Shown: one piece after another, positions 18,501-28,144 of the stretch
Numbering within the stretch: the first letter of the stretch is position 1
Layout of the letters: the number at the start of each line of letters is the position of its first letter
NCBI RefSeq assembly: GCF_009695545.1
Contig: NZ_VUNS01000032.1
Location: forward strand, 1-57,774
Direction: 5' to 3'
Length of the DNA stretch: 57,774 nt
Source of the DNA: Victivallis lenta
GTDB lineage: Bacteria; Verrucomicrobiota; Lentisphaeria; Victivallales; Victivallaceae
Notes under the pieces: model-generated
The model's database searches: none
What the model saw: the letters and a program-made list of their open reading frames with translations, nothing else
Told to the model about the DNA's origin: nothing
Made by a program: the position numbers and the translations under genes

Positions 18501-20399
18501 GCCGTTCCGCAGGAGTCGCCGCAGGCTGAATGGGAGCGGGAACGCGAAGCGGAACGGCAGCAGAATCTGGGGCTGGCCTGCAAACGGGAGCTCGAAGCGC
18601 AATGGAACGTGTTTGAAGGCGCATGGTCCGGTTACGTGGAAAAGCGCAAGCAATATCACGAACTTCACGGCGGCGGCGAGGCATTCGAACTGACCGACCG
18701 GGAGGCCGCGTTTCGGAAGCGGCAGACAACCCGGCAGCGCCGTGGAAAAGCGCCGCAGCCGCTTCCCGCCTGGCTGGAGAAGTGGGAAGATACGGCGCGT
18801 ACAGAAGCCGAAAAGTCGCGCGCCGCTCTGGCGGCGCGGCTGGAGGAGGCGAAGCGCCTGAAAACGGCATGGGAGAAAGCCGATGCCGAATGGGCCGCAC
18901 ACTGCACCGCCCGCAAAGCGTACCACGCGGAACTCGGTTTTAGAGTTCCGTTCCGGCTCTGGGACAAAGAATACCGTTATCATACTGAACAGGAGCTCCG
19001 GCGCCGGAGTGGAGAGTTTCCGCAGCCGATGCCGGAGTCACTGGTCAACTGGAAAGCCTATATGGATGAGCAGAAACAGCAGGAGCTCCGGATGTTCTGG
19101 CGCGAAGCGCAGAAGCAGTGGGAGGAACTGCTCGCTGCCCGCAGGGCTGTTTATGAGAAGCTGCATGTGGAAGCCGGGTTCCGGCTGTGGCCGGAGGAAG
19201 AGGCGTTCGCGGCGGCGCAGCAAAAGCGCCGCGCCGCCGGGCTGGAACCGGAGGCGATTCCGGCGGAATTGTACAACTGGCGGGAGCGAGCGGGGGAAGA
19301 GGTTCAGCAGCTCGTCGAAGTGGCCGCGCGTCAAAGGGCGTATGAAGCGAAAGCGCAATGGAAATGGAAGTGGCAGGACTTCGATGAAAAGTGGGAAGCA
19401 TACGTTAAGAACAGGACAAAACCGTCCAGGCTGGAACCGATATTCCAGGAAGAGATTGAGCTGCGGCGCAGTTCCCATAGAGAACCGCCCTCAATTATAG
19501 AACTTCCGGATTGGATGAAAATCGAAGAAGTGCTGGATGTTCATGAGCGTAACCTGAAAATCGAGGAGATCCGCAGAAAACTCGGCCTCCATCCCAGCGA
19601 TGAGGGACAGCCGGTCGATCCCGACCGGAAGCTGTACTATGAATCGAAACGTGAGGAATTGTTCCGGCGGATTGCCGTCTACGACCAGCGGACGGCTTTT
19701 GAAAAATTGCCGGGCTGGATGAAAGAATGGAATCCGAGTGAGGCTCACAAAGCCAAAGTTCGAAATGCCATTTATATGAAATACGACTGTAACGTTGCGG
19801 ATGAAAAGTTACTGGAGCCTTTGGAATGGCTGGAACTTCAGAACCGCAAGATCAAAGCGAAAGCGGAATACGCCACCTATGAGCATCGACTGGCGGTCGG
19901 CCCGGCCACAGACCGGCAGATGGATGAATTGAAATCGTTTGCAGCAGCTGGACTTCTGAAAGAGTGGCCTGCGGAGCCGGACCGGGAAGACGCTGAAAAA
20001 CTGCTCGAACAATTCCGGGAGCAGGAACGGCAGCAGAAGCTGGCCGAAGAGCGCCGCCGCAACCCGATGGCGGATTGGCAGATGCGCACGCTTCGGGAAC
20101 TTCACGATGAGGGACGGCTTGAAAAAGTTCCGGAGGGAATCAGTTGGCGGGAAGCCTCGGAGCTCATCGACCGGATCACATTCCACGATCCGGCCAGCCA
20201 GATGATGAAGAATGCCGTCCGGCGAAACATTGAAAGCGGACTTCTCCCGAGCTCCGCAGCCCGCAATCTCGACAGCATGACCGTCGGAGAGTTCCGGAAA
20301 CTCCAGAAAGTAATCATGGAAAAGCAACAGGAACTTGATCGGCAACGCGAACAGTGGAGGCGCGAACATCAGCGAGACCGAGGCGGGATCGATCTGTAA
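15600..20399 (+). CDS. MobF-family relaxase-helicase (TrwC/TraI type)
   Basis: 1599 residues from ATG 15600, which has GAGGAG 9 bases upstream; the frame opens earlier at 15522 without such a site. The relaxase domain is N-terminal. The tyrosine pair is at about 27-28 (SNDYYSEHEK), and the three-histidine metal site uses His152 (FMHDTS), His163 and His165 (DPQLHTHNVV). The helicase shows Walker A GVAGAGKTS at about 445, Walker B VIIDESG at about 512 and a late TSHKSQGRTAENVVVA motif at about 806. The C-terminal 600 residues are Trp-, Glu- and Arg-rich helices with a fourfold repeat. It would nick oriT and unwind DNA for conjugative transfer. No coupling protein or type IV secretion genes are in the window, so the element would be mobilizable rather than self-transmissible. 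Confidence 0.93.
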   Translation: MFNMTKIRATNGSGKSFYANHLCSNDYYSEHEKVQGYWRGELTEAFGLRDKVVTSEEFSLFQRNVNPKTLDRLTQKNMPGGPRFFDFQVAAPKSVSVMSMFDERLIEAHRESVRIAMAELERLAAVRVRDGENVRTNNYETTGKLVYAEFMHDTSRALDPQLHTHNVVCNVTRAGDGRYKALETLEMCRAIRYAGKVYHNEMAARCRELGYETVETRDRKGNVIWYDLACVPADVMERFSKRRQQIEKAEAEFIAEHGRKPTLSENNYLSTSTRTDKMLTSTSEKVREFQMGQLGHQEEEQLYAAAKHAKEHGSVTSTLDRERTVEEIRNVIDELYERESVLKLDKILAEVLNRNLGRIKLQELKKAVKEIPELRNLGGNAANSYYAPEVVIERELSAIGLVDQQRNVFDAIAPEFQAFPGDRSREAQAMLIHGLLSSKDRFNLFRGVAGAGKTSTLQEFCKGLRSGGVTEIRLVAPTNSATDVLKQEGFEQSQTVAGFLLSKQKPPAGAYVIIDESGLNSLREGVEILKLARKNNYRVLFVGDAQQHSAVELGDFFRLLEDYSQIQKFSLTDIHRQQNAEYRRGIFECAMGQHEQAFERFDKQHFIHEGKQKYLEEAAGKYMEYTEQGRYLDRAILVAPTHEECDKLTASVRGKLKEAEVLRGAGRETEVFRSWNKPKAWLKDASNFQPGMTIGFIRNMKGVSNAGEVTRIEAVDSKQLVLSNGKRIFAKRASDFIDVGELRKIELCEGDLIQFRVNLKANKIYNGTLARVSADPGKVEILYSDGRPRELIDMPENYAAFDYGWVTTSHKSQGRTAENVVVAAESLDRKAFYVALSRGRREMSLHCPDKEHLKRGLAYRTGERVSIHDLIRDREIPADVMLPLSDKTREQKAELLPDFSYKDMAARAKAAMRKVKAMLSDTVALRRMRQHRERLYNEHTRFEVEEHAVGLLGKIVGRITGMFRTPEAVPQESPQAEWEREREAERQQNLGLACKRELEAQWNVFEGAWSGYVEKRKQYHELHGGGEAFELTDREAAFRKRQTTRQRRGKAPQPLPAWLEKWEDTARTEAEKSRAALAARLEEAKRLKTAWEKADAEWAAHCTARKAYHAELGFRVPFRLWDKEYRYHTEQELRRRSGEFPQPMPESLVNWKAYMDEQKQQELRMFWREAQKQWEELLAARRAVYEKLHVEAGFRLWPEEEAFAAAQQKRRAAGLEPEAIPAELYNWRERAGEEVQQLVEVAARQRAYEAKAQWKWKWQDFDEKWEAYVKNRTKPSRLEPIFQEEIELRRSSHREPPSIIELPDWMKIEEVLDVHERNLKIEEIRRKLGLHPSDEGQPVDPDRKLYYESKREELFRRIAVYDQRTAFEKLPGWMKEWNPSEAHKAKVRNAIYMKYDCNVADEKLLEPLEWLELQNRKIKAKAEYATYEHRLAVGPATDRQMDELKSFAAAGLLKEWPAEPDREDAEKLLEQFREQERQQKLAEERRRNPMADWQMRTLRELHDEGRLEKVPEGISWREASELIDRITFHDPASQMMKNAVRRNIESGLLPSSAARNLDSMTVGEFRKLQKVIMEKQQELDRQREQWRREHQRDRGGIDL
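18598..19520 (+). repeat. Four divergent ~85-residue repeats in the relaxase C-terminal region
   Basis: Units begin near 18601, 18868, 19114 and 19372 (spacing about 250-265 bases). Each reads roughly W-x-x-F/A-x(3)-W-x-x-Y/H-x(3)-R-x-x-Y, then a glycine or phenylalanine patch, an E-x-x-x-R stretch, and a P-x-P-x-x-L-x-x-W closing motif. Examples of closings are PQPLPAWLEKWED, PQPMPESLVNWK, PEAIPAELYNWRE and IIELPDWMK. The repeats are only visible at protein level, so they are old. No family is recognised. Confidence 0.6.
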
Positions 20400-20437
20400 G
20401 TTTATAACAAAAAACAATCGAAAGGAGCATAAAAATT

Positions 20438-20710
20438 ATGAAAAAATGGTTTACTGTAAGTATGGGGGAATCGTTGCTTCCGCGTTTTAAGCTCACCACG
20501 GAGAACAGGAACTATCTGCTCTCCTGGGCGATGGTTACGCATATCGAAGCATCGAAGGATTTTCTGTCACTCCAATTTATCTGTGAGATTGGAATGGTAC
20601 AGCTCTCCTCCGACGAGTCGATGGAGGCGTTGTTCGGCAGCATGGAAGCGGAGCGCGTACACAGCATCCGCGGCGAATTGCTCGCGTGCAGGATTATGCC
20701 GGTGGAATAG
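20438..20710 (+). CDS. Conserved-looking small protein downstream of the relaxase
   Basis: 90 residues starting MKKWFTVSMGESLLPRFKL, with AAAGGAG about 10 bases upstream and 38 bases after the relaxase stop, so probably co-transcribed. It looks like a small mixed alpha/beta protein (SWAMVTHIEASKDFLSLQF, then VQLSSDESMEALFGSMEA). There is no membrane segment, signal peptide or Cys cluster. I do not recognise it. Its position suggests a transfer-associated or regulatory role. Confidence 0.6.
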   Translation: MKKWFTVSMGESLLPRFKLTTENRNYLLSWAMVTHIEASKDFLSLQFICEIGMVQLSSDESMEALFGSMEAERVHSIRGELLACRIMPVE

Positions 20711-20875
20711 CTTGCAAAGAATGAAACCTGGCTTGTTGGAAGAACTGTTTACTGGCCTTAGCTTCATGCCTGATATTCTGCTTCTGGAACAAAAAACGAT
20801 TTGATCGGCTTGTTAGCATTCAAGATATTTTTTCCAGGCAGTATTTCCGATTAAAGTTATAACTGTTTCAATAAA

Positions 20876-20928
20876 ATTGAATATTTTTCAATATTGGTAT
20901 TGCTTTTTTTTGTAAAATGTTGTATAAT
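20876..20928 (+). promoter_or_regulatory. Promoter of the GntR operon with an adjoining palindrome
   Basis: TTGCTT (20900-20905) and TATAAT (20923-20928) have a 17-base spacer and lie 35 bases before the regulator start. Just upstream, ATTGAA (20876-20881) and TTCAAT (20887-20892) form a perfect inverted repeat around TATTT, 7 bases before the -35. This fits an autoregulatory operator for the GntR-type protein. Confidence 0.55.
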
Positions 20929-20962
20929 TAATTTCGCAGGTACAGAAGTACAGGAGATATTC

Positions 20963-21943
20963 ATGAAAAAGATAGCGGCCAAAGAATTTTGCGATTTTAT
21001 TCCTCCGCGGAATGTAGGGTTTCATGTCGAGCTGGCGAGTTATCTGCGCGAAAAGCTTGAATCGAATCAGTTTTCGACCGGAGATTGCTTTCCATCGTTG
21101 CGAGAAATGGCAGCATATTGGAATACGAATCCCTATTCCGTGAAACTTGCGATTAACGAACTGGTTCTTCAAGGGTATCTGACCCGTTCGCAGGGGCATG
21201 GGACATTTGTTGCCCCCAAACGTGGTGACTTTACCCGGATTGGTATTTATATCGATCATTCCATGCGGCAGAATGGCAACATTATGTACACTTACATGTT
21301 TGCTTCGCTGGTTGAACAGAAATTGACTGCCAAAGGTGCTTCCTGCATTGTGTTCAATGATTACCGGGACTTTTCCGAGCAGAAGAGTCCGCCGCAGGAC
21401 TTGGCCGATGCAGTTGCCGCCGGAAGAATTCAAGCTGTTGCGGTTATCAGTTGGCGTGAGTTTTTCGGTAACTTTCCGATTCGGTACTTTTATCCCACTA
21501 TCGATTATCATTTGGAACATGTTGCCGGGTTGGTAAAACAATTTGAAGCCAGGCGGGTTGCTCTGATAGCACCGGAAGACATTTATGAACATTTTCCAGA
21601 GCGCTTTCGGCGCATCGGAATCAAATTGATGCCGAAATATATACGGCAATTCCCCCTCTGCGGTGGCTTTACGCAAAATTGCGGTGCGGCGGTTTATGAC
21701 TTCACAAGGGAATTATTGACTCGCTCGACGCGGCCGGATTTATTGATCGTGATGCCGGATTCCGCTGTGCAAGGTGCGATTCAAGCAGTGTTGGAACTCG
21801 GAATCCGTGTTCCGGAAGATTTGCGGCTGCTTCTGCACCGCAACTTGGGCCTGGAATACTTTTGTTCTCTTCCTGCGGATTACTGGGATATCGACTTGAA
21901 TCAAGTTGCAGATGATTTTGTCCATGACATCATGGGAAAATAA
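20963..21943 (+). CDS. GntR-type transcriptional regulator with LacI-like effector domain
   Basis: 326 residues from ATG 20963, preceded by AGGAG at 6 bases. Residues about 20-90 form a GntR winged helix: FHVELASYLREKLESNQFS, PSLREMAAYWNTNPYSVKLAI and the wing GYLTRSQGHGTFV. About 100-326 resemble a periplasmic-binding-protein-like effector fold (AVAAGRIQAVAVISW, RPDLLIVMPDSAVQGAIQAV). It heads the operon containing the beta-helix/SGNH protein, pseudopilin and rhamnosidase, starting 29 bases before the next gene. It probably senses a sugar released from pectin and controls its own operon. Confidence 0.87.
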   Translation: MKKIAAKEFCDFIPPRNVGFHVELASYLREKLESNQFSTGDCFPSLREMAAYWNTNPYSVKLAINELVLQGYLTRSQGHGTFVAPKRGDFTRIGIYIDHSMRQNGNIMYTYMFASLVEQKLTAKGASCIVFNDYRDFSEQKSPPQDLADAVAAGRIQAVAVISWREFFGNFPIRYFYPTIDYHLEHVAGLVKQFEARRVALIAPEDIYEHFPERFRRIGIKLMPKYIRQFPLCGGFTQNCGAAVYDFTRELLTRSTRPDLLIVMPDSAVQGAIQAVLELGIRVPEDLRLLLHRNLGLEYFCSLPADYWDIDLNQVADDFVHDIMGK

Positions 21944-21972
21944 CCGGAAAGGAATGATAAGGAATGATTTTG

Positions 21973-24900
21973 ATGAAGAAAAGGTTCTTACTGACTGCTT
22001 TTTTCTGTTGTTGCAGTATGATAGCCGTCAGTGCGCAATCCGCTCGTTGTTTTGATCCGGAGGGTTTCCCGGAGGCGCGTGCTGCAGAGCTGCATCGGAA
22101 GTTGCCGGTAGAGCTTGCCGCACAGAGAGAATGGATTGCCGGGTTTCAAACCCGGTTCGGTGAAGCGTTCACTCCGATTCAGCGGAAACGGATTTCCCGG
22201 CGTCTGGAAATGGCAGAGCGGCTTGCCGCTTATATCGAATCCGCTTTCAAATCAGCAGACAAGGATGATATTTTCTTTGCGGAACGTGCTATTTTACATC
22301 TTAAGAATCTCTGCACTTATCTATCGGATGAAGAGAAACTCGCCCGGCTGTTCAGTGAACAGAAGGAGATAGTTCTTTCCATCCGTGATTTCGGTGCCCA
22401 AGGCGATGGTGTTACCGATGATTCCGATGCTTTTCAGACAGCACTTGCAAAGATCGCCGGAATGAACGGCGTTCCGGTGAAACTATTCCTGCCCAAAGGG
22501 CGTTATCTTCTCAATAAGGTTCACCGGGTTGATAATGAGGAGAGCCATCTTGCTTTCCATAATCAGAAAAATATTACTGTTGAAGGTGAAACGCCCGATA
22601 CCACTTTGATTTTTGGTGTGAATGAGAAAAACGGGGTTCGCGTTTTTAAATCGGAAAATATTCAACTGCGAAATCTGGTTCTGTTGAACCGCACCGTTCC
22701 TTTCATGGAAATGGAAGTGGAATCGGTAGACCCGGAAGCACAGACGATAACCGGAAGGCATATCGTTCCCTCCCTGCCGGCAGATGCGCCGCAGGTTGCC
22801 GGGTACGGCGGCCCCAAGTTGTGCTTCAGGAGAGACGGCTCACTGGTTACGGGAGATCTTTGGCTCGTACCTGACAGTCTGGTGACGTTGCCTTCAGGAA
22901 AAATCCGAATGGCAGTTCGGCGCGGCCCGTTTCATAAAGTGCGACCGGGCATGCGTATTGCCTGTCCGGGACGTCGAGGCGGTTCTGTGGTGGTATTTTC
23001 CTGCAGCCGTTTCTGTATGTTGGACCGGATTACGATTCACAATTCCTGGGATCTGGCGCTGGTCAACCATGCTTCACACGCCAGCACCTATTCAAAAGTA
23101 CGAATTGTTCCGTTGCCGGGCTTGAGCTTTACCACCAACGGCGATGGTATCCATGCCGCTAATTCCGGTTTGTACAGCGGAATCGGACCAACTGTAATCG
23201 ACTGCGAATTCCGTGCAATGGGCGACGACCCGATCAACACTTATAACCGGGGCTGGTATGTCGCCGCCGTACAGGATCATCAACTGCTTACACACGGCGG
23301 AGAAGCCTTTGCCGGCGATATCACTTATGTCTATGATTCCGCCACGGGAGAAATCCGGGCCGGCCTCACCGCGACGGAAACGACAGTACGGCGGAACTGG
23401 CGTAAATACAACGTAAGCGCAACCATGGTCAAAGAACAGATTCCAAGTCGAATCAAGTCTTTTGATTCTCTGAACAGCGAACCGCCGGCGGAAGATGAGT
23501 TAAGAGAAATTTACTTCGGAAAGTCCAGGCGGGAAATGCCGGATGTCGCATTCAATCCGTTTCGGGCCGGCGCCTGGGAAGTCATTGCCGACTGCGTGTT
23601 TGCCGACAATCGTAATTGCGGTCCGGTAATTCAGTGTGATAACGCACTGGTGGAAAATGTAACAATTGCCAATATCGAGTCCTTTGCCTCAAAAATCGGT
23701 GCTTTTACGACCTGGCGTGAAGGGCCGCCGCCAATCAACGTTTTGATGCGAAACTGCAAAATCCGCAATTCCGGTGGTCTCCGGACTGAGTTTTATGTTC
23801 TGAATCCAGATAACGAAATCGCCACAGGCCGTCACGTTCGTCATGTAACTTTCGAGAACAATGAATTGGTCAATTGCCATCAGCCTGCATTTACGATTGC
23901 GAGTTCCTCCGGAATTGAGTTTATCAACAACCGGATTGTAAATCCGCAAAAAGAAGCATTTAAAATTACCAATGCCGAAAAGCTGACTTTTCATGGAAAT
24001 ACCGTGAACGGGAAACCGTATACACCGCAGATCGCCGGAAAAACGGTCTGGCCGGTCCGGGCCAGTTTGCAGGGAAAACTGAGCAAGGAAGGAGCTTGGC
24101 GGCATGTCGGCGCGGGCCTTCAGAACTCCGGCGGCGACTTTGAGGCGCTTTATGCAGCTCAGTACTCTGCTTTGAAAAAAGTGAAAATTCAAACTGCTTT
24201 CCGCTTTCTGAAGCCGGAGGGCAAGGCGGGGCTGCGGCTGGTGGAACATGTGGGCGTACCGGATAACGGCTATTATTTTCTACTGGATGGGGCAACAGGT
24301 TTGTTTACCGTTTCCGTCCGAAGGCGGGAGGGGACGGTATGGAAGCCGGAACAGGTTGTCTTCCGGCGACAGCTGGAAACCGCAGCGGTGAACAGTCTGG
24401 AAGTCCTCTCTGAATTCACCTGGGTTGTCGTCAAGGTGAACGGGAAAGAAATTTGGAGAGGAGGCGCACCGCTGCCGACGCTGTTTCGTTCCGGCTTCGT
24501 GGCGTTCGATGCTCCCGTATCGGTAGAAAAACTGGAGATTGCCGGCGGTGGACATCAAGGCGGGATTCTGGCTTTTGGAGATTCAATTACGCATCACTGC
24601 AGATGGCAGGATACAGCAGGGAAATTGGCCGGGCTTGAGATCGGCAACGGCGGAATGGCGTGTGACGACACGATCAACGCCAGAAAACGTCTTGAAAGCG
24701 ATGTAATTGCGCTTCAGCCTGACTTGGTGTTGCTTTTACTGGGGACCAACAATTCTTCTGCGACTCAGGCAATGACTGACCTGAAATATATCATCAGACG
24801 TCTCCGTTCGGCACGAATCAACGTAATCGTTTGCACGATTCTGCCGCGTCCGCAGCCGGAACAAGCCGTGAAGTTGAATCGACTGCTGCGGCAATATTGC

Positions 24901-25089
24901 AGGCAGGAGCAGATTTTACTGCATGACTGGTATGAGGTTATGAATGACGGTAACGGCAATATGAAAAAAGAATATGGAGGTGATGTTCATCCTAACACTC
25001 GTGGTATCGAAGTTATGGCCCGGAGTTTTATTGAGAACCCGGTTGTAAAGAAATTCATTCTCCAATCAACGGAAAGGAAAGACAAATGA
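21973..25089 (+). CDS. Secreted pectate-lyase-superfamily beta-helix protein fused to an SGNH/GDSL esterase
   Basis: 1038 residues from ATG 21973 (AAGGA 9 bases upstream; an ATG at 21964 abuts that site). A signal peptide covers residues 1-22 ([20 protein letters not shown]). About 120-690 is a right-handed beta-helix beginning [20 protein letters not shown], the pectate_lyase_3 signature. About 700-850 is a jelly-roll-like linker. About 860-1030 is an SGNH hydrolase with FGDSITHH (block I Ser), LLLGTNNSS (Asn) and GGDVHPN (Asp-x-x-His). The helix would cleave or bind a pectic polymer while the esterase removes acetyl or methyl groups. The next gene overlaps its stop by 4 bases. Confidence 0.85.
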   Translation: MKKRFLLTAFFCCCSMIAVSAQSARCFDPEGFPEARAAELHRKLPVELAAQREWIAGFQTRFGEAFTPIQRKRISRRLEMAERLAAYIESAFKSADKDDIFFAERAILHLKNLCTYLSDEEKLARLFSEQKEIVLSIRDFGAQGDGVTDDSDAFQTALAKIAGMNGVPVKLFLPKGRYLLNKVHRVDNEESHLAFHNQKNITVEGETPDTTLIFGVNEKNGVRVFKSENIQLRNLVLLNRTVPFMEMEVESVDPEAQTITGRHIVPSLPADAPQVAGYGGPKLCFRRDGSLVTGDLWLVPDSLVTLPSGKIRMAVRRGPFHKVRPGMRIACPGRRGGSVVVFSCSRFCMLDRITIHNSWDLALVNHASHASTYSKVRIVPLPGLSFTTNGDGIHAANSGLYSGIGPTVIDCEFRAMGDDPINTYNRGWYVAAVQDHQLLTHGGEAFAGDITYVYDSATGEIRAGLTATETTVRRNWRKYNVSATMVKEQIPSRIKSFDSLNSEPPAEDELREIYFGKSRREMPDVAFNPFRAGAWEVIADCVFADNRNCGPVIQCDNALVENVTIANIESFASKIGAFTTWREGPPPINVLMRNCKIRNSGGLRTEFYVLNPDNEIATGRHVRHVTFENNELVNCHQPAFTIASSSGIEFINNRIVNPQKEAFKITNAEKLTFHGNTVNGKPYTPQIAGKTVWPVRASLQGKLSKEGAWRHVGAGLQNSGGDFEALYAAQYSALKKVKIQTAFRFLKPEGKAGLRLVEHVGVPDNGYYFLLDGATGLFTVSVRRREGTVWKPEQVVFRRQLETAAVNSLEVLSEFTWVVVKVNGKEIWRGGAPLPTLFRSGFVAFDAPVSVEKLEIAGGGHQGGILAFGDSITHHCRWQDTAGKLAGLEIGNGGMACDDTINARKRLESDVIALQPDLVLLLLGTNNSSATQAMTDLKYIIRRLRSARINVIVCTILPRPQPEQAVKLNRLLRQYCRQEQILLHDWYEVMNDGNGNMKKEYGGDVHPNTRGIEVMARSFIENPVVKKFILQSTERKDK

Positions 25090-25811
25090 AACTTCATTCC
25101 AGATTCAGTGTTGCAGCTATCGGCAGACAGGAAAACGGCAAGAAATTTACGCTAATAGAGTTGCTTGTGGTTATAGCTATCATTGCTGTTCTGGCAGGCA
25201 TGTTGCTCCCGGCGCTGAACAAGGCGAGGGAAACTGCAAAGAAAACCTCCTGCTCCAGTAAGTTGAATCAGTTGATGAAAGCACAGATTCTGTATGCCGG
25301 CGATTATGAGGGCATTTATTATGTTTGGGATGGCAGATGGATCACCAAGGTACTTAATCTGGATGTGAAAATGGTTTATTGTCCGAAAACAACTCCGCAA
25401 TCCACCAATAACGACGTGAATAATTTCAATGCCACTTTGGGTGTCAATCATCCGGATCAGGCTTACCTGCCGAATAGTTCCACCTGCAACTGGTACGCAA
25501 TGAAGAAAGAAACGTATGGTGATTTTTTTCTTAGAAATTCTCCTTCTTTTTTCGGCATGGTAACCGGACGTATGAAAGCCCCGACAAAAATACCGGTTTT
25601 TGCAGATACGCAGAAAAAAGGGGATGAATCCCGAGGTATCTATTGTTTTGAACCGCGTGTTGATATCGGTGGCGGCCTCGGCCTTGTCCATAATGAAACG
25701 GCAAATCTTGCTTATGCGGACGGTCATGTCGATTCCATGAATCTGCGGGAATTGACGGCTGACGATGTTTCTGTCGCTTTTATCGGCGGTACAAAAGTCG
25801 CAATTCCGTGA
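25086..25811 (+). CDS. Pseudopilin-like protein, H-X9-DG type
   Basis: 241 residues whose ATG overlaps the stop of the beta-helix/SGNH gene (ATGA). The leader is longer than usual, about 20 residues, before [20 protein letters not shown]; the predicted cut is before Phe21 with Glu5 of the mature helix present. Near the C-terminus [17 protein letters not shown] matches H-X9-DG exactly. The globular region has two Cys and many aromatics, and no enzyme motif. It lies between a secreted polymer-acting protein and a rhamnosidase, so translation is tied to the pectin operon. Confidence 0.9.
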   Translation: MKLHSRFSVAAIGRQENGKKFTLIELLVVIAIIAVLAGMLLPALNKARETAKKTSCSSKLNQLMKAQILYAGDYEGIYYVWDGRWITKVLNLDVKMVYCPKTTPQSTNNDVNNFNATLGVNHPDQAYLPNSSTCNWYAMKKETYGDFFLRNSPSFFGMVTGRMKAPTKIPVFADTQKKGDESRGIYCFEPRVDIGGGLGLVHNETANLAYADGHVDSMNLRELTADDVSVAFIGGTKVAIP

Positions 25812-25825
25812 AGTCTGGAGTTCTC

Positions 25826-28066
25826 ATGCAAAATTGTAATATCAGGCTCGGTTTCTGGATTGCTGCTCCAGGAAAGAAACGTGGATACGAGGTGGATACC
25901 CGGGAAAACGCACCTGTTTTTCGTCGTGAGTTCGAAGTCAGCAATTCGTTTCAAAATGGCCGTATTCTGATCTGCGGTCTCGGTTTTTACGAATTATATC
26001 TCAACGGACACAAGGTTGGAGATCGTGTGCTTGATCCGGTTCCAAGCAACTATCTGACTCGAATTAACTATGCGGTTTATGATGTGACCGCTTATCTGAA
26101 GCCGGGGCGGAATACCGTCGGCGTAATTCTCGGCAACGGTTGGTACAACCCTAACACAAAAGATGAATGGTGCTTTTGGGCGGCTCCATGGCGGGATTGT
26201 CCTAAAATGACCTTGAAGCTGGAGCTGGACGGGCGTGAAGTTCTGTATTCTGATGAGAGTTGGCGTGTCGGCGAGAGTCCGATCACTTTCAATGCTCTGC
26301 GTAATGGTGAGTTCTATGATGCCCGGCTGGAAATGCCCGGCTGGTGTACCAACGGTTTCGACGATACGAAATGGCCGCCGGCAATGCGGATCGCCCCTCC
26401 CGGAGGAGACTTGGAGCAGGAACTGCAGCCTCCATGCAAAGTGCTGGAGACATTCATCGCCCCGCCGACTGAAAAATTCAATGTTTATGATGCCGGACGC
26501 AATCTTGCCGGTTGGGCTCGTATTTTTGTTGAGGGGGAAGCAGGAGCGGAAATTATTCTCCGCTATGCTGAACGGCTGACTCCGGCTGGAGAGCTTTCCG
26601 TGGAATATCAGGATATGTATATCCACTCCGGGGAATTCCAGACCGATCGCTATATCTTGAAAGGCAGCGGGACTGAAATTTGGGAACCGCGTTTCACCTA
26701 TCACGGTTTCCGGTATATTGAGGCGAAAATCCGAGGCAGGGCAAAGATCCACAAAATCGAAGCCCGTGAGGTCGGTACGGCATTCAAGACGGCAGGAGAG
26801 ATTGTCACATCTGATTCAACGCTCAACCGCCTTCAAAGCATGACACTCAATTCCTACCGTTCCAACTATGTTGGAATTCCGACTGACTGTCCCCACCGTG
26901 AAAAAAGCGGGTGGACTTGCGATGTGATGCTGGCTGCCGAAACGGGACTATTCAACTTCGAAGCCGCTTCCGGTTATCGCGGCTGGTTACGGATTCTTGG
27001 CGATCTCCAACGCCGGAGCGGCCAGCTTCCTGCACTCGCGCCGACTGGGGGCTTCGGGTTCAACTGGGGAAGCGGTCCGGCTTGGGACAGTGTACTCTTT
27101 TCCCTGCCGTATGATCTTTATCTTCATACCGGGGATGACGGCGCGATTCGGGAACATTATGACGGAATGAAACGCTATCTTGATTTTTGCGAATCCATGG
27201 CAACCGATCATATACTTTTCTTCGGTCTTGGCGACTGGTGCCCGCCTGACTGGGAGAAAATCTGCCCGGCGCAAATTACTTCGACCGGTTATTATTACAG
27301 AGATGCAAAATATCTGGCGAAGTTCGCCCAACTGCTCGGCAACAAGGCTGACGAGATTCGTTATACGGTTCTCGCGGATTCGATTGCCCAGGCATTTCAT
27401 CGCAGATTTCATCTCGGAGGCGGTCGCTATGGAACCGGCAACGGCATCGGCGAATTCACTGCAACAGGCTGCGCACTTTATCATGGACTGGTGCCGGAAA
27501 AAGAGAAATTTGGTGCACTCGAATTTCTGATTGAATACGCAGAAAAGACGGAGTATGCGTGTGATTTCGGCATTCTCGGCGCAAAGTACATTCCGCGCGT
27601 CCTGGCGGAAAACGGCCGCGCTGATCTTGCGCTCCGTTTTTTCACACGACGCCAATTCCCCGGCTGGGCGCACTGGATTGATCTGGGGATGACTACTCTC
27701 GGAGAAATGTGGAATGGAACTTCATCACGTAACCACATCATGTACGGCGATATCAGTGCTTGGATGTTTCGTTATCTTGGTGGTTTTCGGCACAGTTGGG
27801 AGCAACCCGGCAAACGGTATCTGGAAATACAACCGATGCCGGTCATTTCCGCCTGCCGTTCTGAATATTGCCGCTACCTCTCCGATTGGAGGATAAATGG
27901 CGATGAATTCGAGATCGACATCACGGTTCCTCAAGGTGGTGCGGGATTGCTGGTGATGCCGGATGGTTCCCGTCATATACTCTCCTCCGGTTCAGCCCGA
28001 TTTCGGTGTATCGTCGATTTGACGTTTTCTCCGGTCCTCCGGTCGCATTCGGCACTTCTTACATGA
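25826..28066 (+). CDS. Alpha-L-rhamnosidase, GH78
   Basis: 746 residues from ATG 25826 with TGGAG 5 bases upstream; a GTG at 25808 overlapping the previous stop is less likely. The N-terminal beta domains carry GFYELYLNGHKVGDRVLDP and FTYHGFRYIEA, both typical of GH78. The alpha/alpha-barrel follows, with IPTDCPHREKSGWTCDVML, where the Glu takes the usual catalytic position, and GFNWGSGPAWDSVLF. There is no signal peptide, so it is probably cytoplasmic. It would remove terminal L-rhamnose from rhamnogalacturonan or glycoside fragments. Last gene of the GntR operon. Confidence 0.92.
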   Translation: MQNCNIRLGFWIAAPGKKRGYEVDTRENAPVFRREFEVSNSFQNGRILICGLGFYELYLNGHKVGDRVLDPVPSNYLTRINYAVYDVTAYLKPGRNTVGVILGNGWYNPNTKDEWCFWAAPWRDCPKMTLKLELDGREVLYSDESWRVGESPITFNALRNGEFYDARLEMPGWCTNGFDDTKWPPAMRIAPPGGDLEQELQPPCKVLETFIAPPTEKFNVYDAGRNLAGWARIFVEGEAGAEIILRYAERLTPAGELSVEYQDMYIHSGEFQTDRYILKGSGTEIWEPRFTYHGFRYIEAKIRGRAKIHKIEAREVGTAFKTAGEIVTSDSTLNRLQSMTLNSYRSNYVGIPTDCPHREKSGWTCDVMLAAETGLFNFEAASGYRGWLRILGDLQRRSGQLPALAPTGGFGFNWGSGPAWDSVLFSLPYDLYLHTGDDGAIREHYDGMKRYLDFCESMATDHILFFGLGDWCPPDWEKICPAQITSTGYYYRDAKYLAKFAQLLGNKADEIRYTVLADSIAQAFHRRFHLGGGRYGTGNGIGEFTATGCALYHGLVPEKEKFGALEFLIEYAEKTEYACDFGILGAKYIPRVLAENGRADLALRFFTRRQFPGWAHWIDLGMTTLGEMWNGTSSRNHIMYGDISAWMFRYLGGFRHSWEQPGKRYLEIQPMPVISACRSEYCRYLSDWRINGDEFEIDITVPQGGAGLLVMPDGSRHILSSGSARFRCIVDLTFSPVLRSHSALLT

Positions 28067-28144
28067 CGTTTCATAGAAAAAGCGAAATATCAAAGAGCCA
28101 ACTGGGTTACTTTTCATTCATTTTTTTCAGATTTATCTGCAGGA

